NCBI GenBank assembly: GCA_020631315.1
Contig: JAHDHM010000061.1
Location: forward strand, 1-12,980
Direction of reading: 5' to 3'
Source: Acidimicrobiales bacterium
GTDB lineage: Bacteria > Actinomycetota > Acidimicrobiia > Acidimicrobiales > Poriferisodaliceae
Length of the DNA: 12,980 nucleotides
This document shows positions 1 to 7,500 of the stretch, piece after piece. Every line of letters starts with the position of its first letter. Position 1 is the first letter of the stretch. The translations under genes and the position numbers were made by a program. The notes beneath the pieces were generated by a model, which saw only the letters and a program-made list of their open reading frames with translations, did not search any database and was not told the origin of the DNA.

Positions 1-474
1 CATCATCCCGCCCGGGAACGCGTAGTTCTCGAGCACGACCTGGTGGATGATGCCGCTGCCGGGCTTCCAGAAGCCGCCGCCGTACTTGGCGCTGACGGAC
101 TCGAGGAAGTCGTAGACCTCCTCGTTGCTGTCGTTGGCGGCGAGCAGGTCGCGCTTGCCGTCGTGGCGGGCCTGGATCAGGTGGTCGCAGTGCGTGGTGG
201 TGGGCACCGCGACCTCGGACAGGCCGGCGGTCATGAACTGCAGCCACGCCATCTGTGCGGTGGCGTCCTGCATGGCGACACGGTCGGGGCGCAGGTCGAC
301 GTAGCTCTCGCCACGCTCGAGCTCCTGGTCCGCCGAGTCGAGGTGGTTGATGAGGATCTTCTCGGCGAGGGTGAGGGGGCGGCCGAGCTTTTCGCGACCG
401 GCGGCGAGGCGCTCGTCGAGGGTCGAGTAGACGCTCTCGATGAGTTCGATGGGGGTGTTGGCGAAGACGGCCAT
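1..474 (-). CDS. acn: Aconitate hydratase, mitochondrial type, N-terminal 158 codons (runs off left edge)
   Basis: Catalyses citrate to isocitrate isomerisation in the TCA cycle through a 4Fe-4S cluster; cytoplasmic. Seen: the translation begins [20 protein letters not shown] and contains [16 protein letters not shown] at about residues 62-77, [11 protein letters not shown] at about 90-100 and [18 protein letters not shown] near the window edge. These match the mitochondrial-type aconitase family closely. By family knowledge, Gln69 and the Asp97-His98 pair correspond to active-site residues; the cluster cysteines lie beyond the edge. The start at 474 is supported by AAGGGAG seven bases upstream and by the usual family N-terminus. 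The gene is divergent from the GntR-family regulator at 603, and its promoter is overlaid by a repeated operator-like hexamer, so repression by that neighbour is a reasonable inference. The many actinobacterial aconitases of about 900 residues belong to the AcnA/IRP type, whereas this N-terminus resembles the shorter mitochondrial branch. Confidence 0.95.
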   Translation of the reverse strand, partial: MAVFANTPIELIESVYSTLDERLAAGREKLGRPLTLAEKILINHLDSADQELERGESYVDLRPDRVAMQDATAQMAWLQFMTAGLSEVAVPTTTHCDHLIQARHDGKRDLLAANDSNEEVYDFLESVSAKYGGGFWKPGSGIIHQVVLENYAFPGGMM

Positions 475-481
475 GGCGATG

Positions 482-488
482 CTCCCTT
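482..488 (-). promoter_or_regulatory. Ribosome binding site of the aconitase gene
   Basis: Read on the minus strand this is AAGGGAG, seven bases before the ATG at 474-472. It is a strong Shine-Dalgarno match and fixes the aconitase start. Confidence 0.8.
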
Positions 489-504
489 GCGGTCGTTGGC
501 ATCG

Positions 505-533
505 ACTGTACAAGTGTGGCAACTTGTAGACAA
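505..533 (-). promoter_or_regulatory. Predicted sigma70-like promoter for aconitase
   Basis: On the minus strand TTGTCT (533-528) and TACAGT (510-505) are separated by exactly 17 bases, a good -35/-10 pair. Transcription would start near 498, giving a leader of roughly 25 bases before the ATG at 474. The -35 box lies inside the ACTTGT-AG-ACAAGT palindrome and the -10 box abuts another ACAAGT copy, so a bound regulator should block RNA polymerase. The promoter is predicted from pattern only. Confidence 0.55.
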
Positions 534-546
534 GTAACGAACAAGT
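510..546. promoter_or_regulatory. Four-hexamer operator cluster (ACAAGT / ACTTGT) between aconitase and the GntR-type regulator
   Basis: ACAAGT occurs at 510-515, 530-535 and 541-546, and its complement ACTTGT at 522-527. The copies at 522 and 530 make a 6-2-6 palindrome (522-535), and those at 510 and 522 make a second inverted pair with a six-base spacer. The direct copies at 510 and 530 start 20 bases apart, and those at 530 and 541 start 11 bases apart, near whole helical turns. A 6-2-6 palindrome of this size fits a dimeric GntR-family winged helix protein, and the regulator gene starts 57 bases away. A weak plus-strand promoter (TTGTAG at 524, TGGAAT at 546) could make the regulator autoregulated. 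Binding is inferred, not shown. Confidence 0.65.
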
Positions 547-592
547 GGAATCGTCGGCTGCGGCCGTCGTGACACGCTTCGTCGACCACGTC

Positions 593-598
593 GAGAGG
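593..598 (+). promoter_or_regulatory. Ribosome binding site of the GntR-family gene
   Basis: GAGAGG lies four bases before the ATG at 603. The spacing is a little short but the match is good, and it supports this start. Confidence 0.6.
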
Positions 599-602
599 CT
601 CG

Positions 603-1337
603 ATGGCCAGAACGATTCGCTACCGAGAGATCGCCGACGCACTGCGCGAGCGCATCAGGTCGGGCGAGTTCGCGCCGGGTGATCTGTTGCCCTCGGAGAA
701 CGACCTGGCGTCCGCCTACGCCGCGAGCCGGGTGACCGTACGTCGGTCCCTCGAGTCGTTGCGCGACGACGGTCTCGTCGACTCGCGGCAGGGCTTCGGA
801 TGGTTCGCTGCCACCTCACCGGTCGCGCAGTCGCTCCAGGTGATGTCGACGATCGAAGCGCAGCTGAAGGCGACCGGCGCTGCGTCGGAGCGCAAGGTGC
901 TCACGTTCTCCTTCGGTCCCGCTCCGGCCGACGCCGCTGAGGCGCTCGGCGTCGACGAAGTGCTGGAGGTGCGGCGCTGCAACCTCGCCGACGGTCAGCC
1001 CTTCGCCAGGGTGACGGTGTGGTGTCCGGCGGAGTTGGCCGGCGAGCTGTCGCGTGCCGACGTCGAACGGACGACGTTCGTGGAGTTGATCGGTGGCCCG
1101 ATCGGTGGTGCCCGGCAGACGATCGGTGCCATCGCGGCCGGCGAGGACGACGCAGAGGTGCTGAAGGTGCCGGTCGGGTCGCCGCTCCTGCGGGCACGTC
1201 GGATCACCTCGCGGCCCGATGGTGAGCCGATCCTGTTCTCCGAGCACGTGTTCGCCGGGCACCGGACCGAGTTCGAGGTCGACCTTCCCTATGACGTCGA
1301 CCTCGTCGAGCCTGCCGGGCTGCGCCTCGTCGAGTGA
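603..1337 (+). CDS. GntR-family transcriptional regulator, HutC subfamily (UTRA domain)
   Basis: A 244-residue cytoplasmic DNA-binding repressor or activator of normal length for the subfamily. Residues about 5-70 form the GntR winged helix: [19 protein letters not shown] matches the family's signature before the recognition helix, [18 protein letters not shown] forms the recognition helix and the helix after it, and SRQGFGWFA is the wing. Residues about 80-235 form a UTRA effector-binding domain, with the conserved [21 protein letters not shown] pattern split across about 198-220. UTRA domains sense small molecules such as sugar phosphates, amino-acid derivatives or fatty acids; the ligand here cannot be read from sequence. 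The gene is divergent from aconitase, and the 128-base gap contains a multi-copy palindromic motif, so control of aconitase and of itself is the likeliest role. The repeat-protein gene follows 137 bases downstream on the same strand; co-transcription is possible but unsupported. Confidence 0.93.
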   Translation: MARTIRYREIADALRERIRSGEFAPGDLLPSENDLASAYAASRVTVRRSLESLRDDGLVDSRQGFGWFAATSPVAQSLQVMSTIEAQLKATGAASERKVLTFSFGPAPADAAEALGVDEVLEVRRCNLADGQPFARVTVWCPAELAGELSRADVERTTFVELIGGPIGGARQTIGAIAAGEDDAEVLKVPVGSPLLRARRITSRPDGEPILFSEHVFAGHRTEFEVDLPYDVDLVEPAGLRLVE

Positions 1338-1355
1338 TCGAGCGTCGTCAGAGAT

Positions 1356-1404
1356 GACTGATCGCTCACATCAAGAGTGATGACACTGTTCAGTCCTGAA
1401 CGGT
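1356..1404. promoter_or_regulatory. Nested inverted repeats upstream of the giant surface-protein gene
   Basis: GTTCAG-TC-CTGAAC (1388-1401) is a perfect 6-2-6 palindrome, extended by AC/GT outside one mismatched pair. Overlapping it, GACTGA (1356-1361) pairs with TCAGTC (1390-1395) around an inner CATCA-AGAG-TGATG hairpin (1369-1382), with symmetric seven-base internal loops. No T-run follows, so an intrinsic terminator for the upstream gene is not well supported. A protein-binding operator for the downstream gene is the better reading. It shares the 6-2-6 geometry but not the bases of the site at 522-535. Confidence 0.4.
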
Positions 1405-1463
1405 CGCGGTGACGACGAAGTCGTAACTCCGTTGTCATCAACTCGGTCCGTCATCTGGTCGAC

Positions 1464-1468
1464 AGGGA
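1464..1468 (+). promoter_or_regulatory. Probable ribosome binding site of the giant surface-protein gene
   Basis: AGGGA sits six bases before the ATG at 1475. An in-frame TAA at 1424-1426, with no start codon in between, makes 1475 the first possible start. Confidence 0.55.
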
Positions 1469-1474
1469 CAGGGC

Positions 1475-1582
1475 ATGCTGTCTCTCTCCCGCGTTCGCGC
1501 CCTTCGTCGACTGACCGTCGTCGCGGCCTTCGTCGTGTTCGCATCGACGTTGACGGCGATCACCTCTCCCCAGGTCGGGGCG
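1475..1582 (+). other. Signal peptide of the giant surface protein
   Basis: Residues 1-36 show a basic n-region (arginines at 6, 8, 11 and 12), a hydrophobic core at about 13-29 (LTVVAAFVVFASTLTAI), and a polar stretch ending VGA-A, giving a probable signal peptidase I cut after Ala36 or Ala37. This marks the product as exported. The twin arginine at 11-12 lacks the rest of the Tat consensus, so Sec export is preferred. Confidence 0.8.
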
Positions 1583-4500
1583 GCCACCATCACTGCGTCG
1601 ATCTCGCTCGAGCGCGACGGCACGCCCGACGTCAACGGTGACTGGGATGCGGCCGACGGACCGGGTGAGGACTCCGGACCGAGCAACGGTCGTGTCCGAA
1701 CGCTGGATCTCGCGATCGTCCGCGTCTCGTTCGACGTCGCCGACACCCCGGCGACCGACTTCGTCTTCCGTTCATCGCTGCAGCCCGGCCTCGTCTGGGA
1801 CGACATCCCCGCCTACTGCCGTACCGAGCTCGTCACACCACCCTCGGAGCTGTCGATCGATCGCCGCGAACTCGTCTGCAACCTCGGCGCGTTGCCGGCG
1901 GGCTATGCCGCCGACCTCCTCTTCGGGGTCCGTCCGCTGACCGGCGTCGCGAACGACACGGTGCTCGACATCGGCTTCGAGCACGAGCACACGACCGACC
2001 TCGGCGCTCAGCAGATCGGGTTCACGAACACCGTCCAGCTGACCGTGTCGTCGGCAGCCAGCGGCGACCTGATCCAGAACGACGCTGATTCGATCGTCCC
2101 CGGTCAGATCTTCCAGACCGAGTGGGGTCCCGCGTCTGGCCCGTCCGACGTGTCGGGCATCGTCTTCGACGACCTGAACGCCGACGGCATTCTCGACGGC
2201 GGCGAGGGCGGCCTGGCCGGAGTGATCATGGGCGTCTACGACGCCAACGGCAACCCGTGGCGTGACGCGTCAGGCACCCCGCTCACGACCGTAACCGCGA
2301 GTGACGGCACCTTCTCCTTCGCCGACATCGGCCCCGGAGAGATCGTCGTGACCCCAGCCGAGGACCTGCCGGGCGGCCGTCGCACCACGACGGCCTCGTC
2401 GTGGCTCCTCCCTGGCCAGGGCCAGGACCTGGTCTCTGCGGTGATCGGCACCACGACAGCTGCCCCGGCCGGCGGACTCGGCTCGATCGGCGGCTTCGTC
2501 TTCAACGACGCAGACCTCGACTCGCTCCGCGGCGCGGATGCCGGTTTCGCCGGCATCGAGGTCCGGCTCACCGGTCGCACCGCATCCGGTGACCCGGTCG
2601 ACCGCACCGAGACAACCGCCGGAGACGGCTCCTATCTGTTCTCCGGCCTCGAGCAGTCCGACGAATCCGGCTATTCGATCAGCGCGTCCCAGCGGGGCCT
2701 CGCCACCGTCGGCGAGGAGATCCGGGTCCCGATCGCCGCCGGCCAGAGCGTCACCAACCTCGACCTCGGCTTCACGGCCTACGAGAACTACGGCCGCGGT
2801 GTCGGCGCACGTTGGCCGTTCGCCTACACCTCGCCCGGTGGCAAGGGTGGTACCGAGCTCGCCGGTGGCGCCTTCACCTTCGTCGACCAGGTGTCGAGCA
2901 TCAGCCCGAACACCCAGCTCATGAGCTGGAGCTACCCGTGCGGCGCCATCGGCGACGGCATCGACCTGCTGCCGTTGCCGTTCGGTACCGGCGGCATTGA
3001 GCCCGAAGAGTGGGCCGCCTCTGACAGCGGGACCATCACCTGCTCGCAGGCGGGCCCGGGTGCTGACATCGTCGTGAACGTCGTCGGTGCTGACACGTCC
3101 GGCCGACACATCGCAACTGAGGCCTACAACCAGGACCCGATCCCGGCCGATGCGCACTATCTGGTCGCCGGCTACGTGTCGACGTTCACTCCGGCGGAGG
3201 ACCTGCCGGTGTGCGGCTCGGAGTTCACGCTCAACAACGTGTTCGCCGGTTTCGCCGCCACGGACTTGGCCGGCAACCCGGTGACCGACACTGACCTCGG
3301 CAACAACACGCACAGCCGTTCGACGCTGGTGCCGGCCTGCAACAACGAGGGCAGCGGCTTCGTCGCCCGCAAGGACTTCCTCGGCTCGTACTCGACGGAC
3401 TTCGCTCCGCTGGTCGACTACAACTACGCCGCAGCGTCGCAGTGGGACGCCTGGGGCGATGGCTACTTCAACCCCGCAGCCCCGTTCAGCGGCTTCTTCA
3501 TGTCGCGCAACGACAACGTGTTCCACACCCAGTCGGTGGTCCAGTGCGACACGATCGACAACGCGCTGTACCGATTGCGGTCGATCCCGTTCCTCGACAC
3601 GCCGATCATCATCGATGTCGTCAACCCGCAGAACGGCATCGTTCCCAACCCGGTGCTCAGCCGTGTCTTTGACGACGACGCGAACCCACTCACCCTGCGG
3701 AACCTCGTTCCAGGTGAGTTCATCGTCGAGTTCGGCACCGGCGGCACCGGCGACACGACGGCATGGGCTGGTGGATCCGGCCCGGCGTACTTCGTGGACG
3801 AGAACGAGCAAGGTGCACACACGCAGTGCGGCGACGGCCAGCCGGGCGACTCCACGACCGGCTGGTACGACGACCCCGCCGACGTTCCGGGTGGCCTTGC
3901 TGCGATCAACCGCATCCGCATGCGGGCACCGGTGCTCAACCCCGGCGACTCGATCACGGTGCACTACGAGCTCGAGACGGTGCAGTACAACCAGTCGCCG
4001 AAGGGTGACCAGTTCGCTGCGGCCGACGACCAGTGGCCCTTCGGCACGTCGTTCGTGAACTTCATGGACTTCGAGCTCAACGGCTCGTACCGCGACTGCT
4101 GCCCGTGGCAGCGTCGGATCCAGTCGGCCGCCTCGCTGGTGCGCATCGACAAGGAGTTCACCCCCGAGGACGCATTGGTTCGTTCCGGTCTCGTCGGCGA
4201 GAACGTCACGTATCGACTCCGTCCGACGGCGAACTCACTCATGCCGGGCCTGTCGCTGCTGGTCCCGGACATCGAGATCGTCGACACGCTCCCTGCGCAC
4301 ATGCGCTACGTGCACGACAGCGCCTCGATCCCTCCGACGTCGGTGGTGGAACAGCCCGACGGCACGACCGAGATCACCTGGACGTACGGCACCGTCCTCT
4401 CGGACATCGAGCTGCCGGAGATCACGTACGAAGCCCGCATCGACTTCGACGCCAACATCGACGAGGTCCTCGTCAACACCGCCGTCATCTCGTCGACGGC

Positions 4501-7500
4501 GGACCAGTCGCCCGAATCGGCACGGTCGAGCTCGCGGACGATCGTCGCCGTGGCGCCGTTGGCGTTCAACATCTGGAAGGAAGCCGTCGTCCCCGCAGTG
4601 TCCCCTGGCGAGGACGTCACCTATGACCTGTTCCGCGCCAACCGCTCCGACGTGCCGGTCGGCCAGCAGGACATCATCGACATCCTCCCGTACGTCGGTC
4701 AGGGCCTGAACCCACCGTCGGACTTCACCGGCCAGCTCACTCTCCGCCCGACCGACCCGATCGAGATCATGACCGGCGAGGCGAACGTCGATCTGTACGT
4801 CACGAACACCGACCGTGCCGCGCTGTCGAGCGACCCGGCCGACGCGTCGAACACGATGCCGGGCGGCTCGACGAACTGGTGCGACCTGACCCAGGTGCTC
4901 GCCGGCACCGCGCCTGGCGGTTGCCCGCTGGTCGATCTGTCGGACGTCACCGCGTTCCGGCTGATCAACTCCGACGCGCTGCTCCCGACCGACGAAGCCC
5001 GCGTGGCGCGGGTCCATCTCCTGGCGCCGAACTCGCTCGACGGTGAGCTCATCACGAACCGCTTCCAGGCTCGCATCAACGGCGTCACCAACACCGCCAC
5101 GGCACCTGAGGCCGTGATCGTGGTGCGACTCGGATCTGCAGCCGGTCGTGTCTGGCACGATCTCGACGGCAACGGCTTCCGCGATGAAGGTGAGCCGGCG
5201 ATCACCGGCGCATCGGTCCGCCTGATCGGCACGACGACCGAGGGTGCTCCGGTGGACCTCACCACGAGCACCGACGCATCCGGCGACTACCTGTTCGCCG
5301 CGCTCGCACCCGGCGACTACCGGGTCGAGTTCACCCGACCGGTGGCCTTCCCCTTCTGGACGGCGATGGGTGCCGGCGCCATCGGCGGCTCCGATGCCGA
5401 GTGGACCTCTGCGGACGACGCTGTTGCGCTCACCCCCGTGTTCACCCTTCCCGACGCGGTCGGCTTCACCTGGGACGCTGGTGTCTTCGGTTCGGCATCG
5501 CTCGGTGGCGTCGTGTTCGAGGACCTCGACGGTGACGGCCTCCAGTCCGGTGGCGAGCCGACCATCGCCGGCACGACCGTCACGCTCCTCGACTCGCTGG
5601 GCAACCCTGGCGTCACGGACCAGGCAGGTGCGCCGGTCGCCTCGGTCGTCACGGGCGCCGATGGCCGGTACGACTTCTCGAACCTCGCGCCCGGCGACTA
5701 CGGCGTGCACTTCGACACACCGGCTGGCTGGTTGTTCACCGAGCCGAACGTCGGCACCGACGACCTGGTCGACTCCGATGCCGACCAGACCTCGGGCGTC
5801 GCTCGTGACATCACGGCCGAGAGCCTGGACGTCAACGGCACGAACGACGCAGTCGACGCCGGTGTGTACCGACTCGGCTCGGTCGGCGACTTCGTCTGGT
5901 CCGACCTCGATCTCGACGGCATCCAGGACGGCGGCGAACCCGGCGTTGCCGGCGTCGTGGTCGAGCTCCGCGACGTCAACCTGAACTCCGTGACCGACGA
6001 TGCGGGTCGCCCGCTGCTGGCGACGACCGCTGGCGATGGCTCGTGGTCGTTCACCGACCTGCCGCCCGGCGACTACCGGATCATCGTCCGTTCCCCGTTC
6101 GGCTACGCACCGACCGCCACCGATCAGGGTGGCAACGACCTGGTCGACAGCGACGCCAACCGGTCAGGTCTCGTGCCCTTCACGCTCGTGTCCGGGCAGG
6201 CACCGGTGGACGGCGCGGTCGCGTTGAGCGACGGCTCCATCGACGTCGGTCTCGTGCAGCCGTCGGCCATCGGTGACTTCGTCTGGGACGACCGTGATGC
6301 GGACGGCATCCAGGACGCCGACGAGCTCGGTGTCGAAGGTGTCACGGTCCGGTTGCTCGACACCGGCGACATCACCATCGCCGCCACCACCACCGACCAG
6401 TTCGGCCGCTACCGCTTCGAAGGAGTGCTGCCGGACGACTACCGGATCGAAGTCACCGCGCCGGACGGTTGGGACTTCTCCCCGCAGGGCGCCGGCACGC
6501 CGGCGACCGACAGCGACGTCGACGCTTCCGGCCGCAGCGCGCTGATGACGATCGCCGGAAACGGTGAGATCGACGACGTGGACGCAGGTCTCCACCTGCT
6601 GCCGTCGATCGGTGACCGCGTCTGGTTCGACCTCGATGCGGATGGCCGTCAGGATCCGGGCGAGCCCGGTGCGCCGGCCGTCTGGGTCAGCCTCCTCGAC
6701 GCCGGCGGGTCATTCCCACTCGACGGTGACGGCGTGACCGTCTCGCCGCAGCAGACCGACGCCAACGGCAACTACCTCTTCACCAACCTCGTTCCCGGCC
6801 AGTACCGGATCAGCATCTTCCGCCCGAACGGCACGGTCGGCTCGCCGTTCCAGGCCACCGGCGCGCCCGACGACGACTCGGACACCGACCCTGCCGACGG
6901 CGACCGCTCACCGCTGATCACCGTCGACCGTGGCGACGAGGTCGTCGATCTCGACGCCGGCTTCGTCCCGGTCGCCGATCTGTCGGGCTACGTCTTCGAC
7001 GACAGTGACGACGACGGCAGCCGTATCGGCGAGACGGGCATCGACAACGCCACCGTCGAGCTGGTCGGCACGACCTTCGGCGGTGCTGCCGTCACCCGCT
7101 CCACCACGACGGACGTCGACGGCTTCTACGAGTTCCTCGACGTCGAGCCCGGCGTGTACGACCTCGTGCAGACGCAGCCGGCAGGTTGGGCCGACGGCAA
7201 GGACATGGCCGGCACGCTCGGTGTGTTCGGCGCGGTCCCGGGTGCCGTCGTCACTCCCGACACCGATCGCTTCGAGGACATCTCGTTCGACGGCTCGGTC
7301 AGCGGCACCGAGTACAACTTCGGTGAGCTCGAGCCGGCGAAGATCAGCGGCATCGTGTTCCTCGACGAGCGACTCGACGGCGATCCGACCGGTCAGACCC
7401 GTCTCGAGAACGTCGAGATCCGCCTGACCGGCACCCTCGACGCCGGTGGCTCCGTCGACCTGACCGTGCTGACCGACGCCGATGGCGAGTACGTCTTCGG

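Noticed and set aside
43..537. 164-codon plus-strand open frame over the aconitase start
   Set aside because: The opposite strand encodes unmistakable aconitase motifs. This frame runs across the aconitase promoter and start, and its product is a composition artefact.
1356..1404. Intrinsic terminator for the GntR-family gene
   Set aside because: The hairpin is weak or interrupted by seven-base internal loops and no T-run follows.
1432..1460. TTGTCA at 1432 as a -35 box for the giant gene
   Set aside because: No acceptable -10 hexamer lies 15-19 bases downstream before the start codon.
2270..3964. 564-codon antisense open frame opposite the unknown region
   Set aside because: The sense strand here has a signal-peptide-led continuous frame with coherent composition. 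The antisense product is Arg/Val/Asp-rich with no motif.
4235..5710. 491-codon antisense open frame
   Set aside because: It is a shadow of the DUF11-like and SdrD_B coding region, with no ribosome site or known domain.
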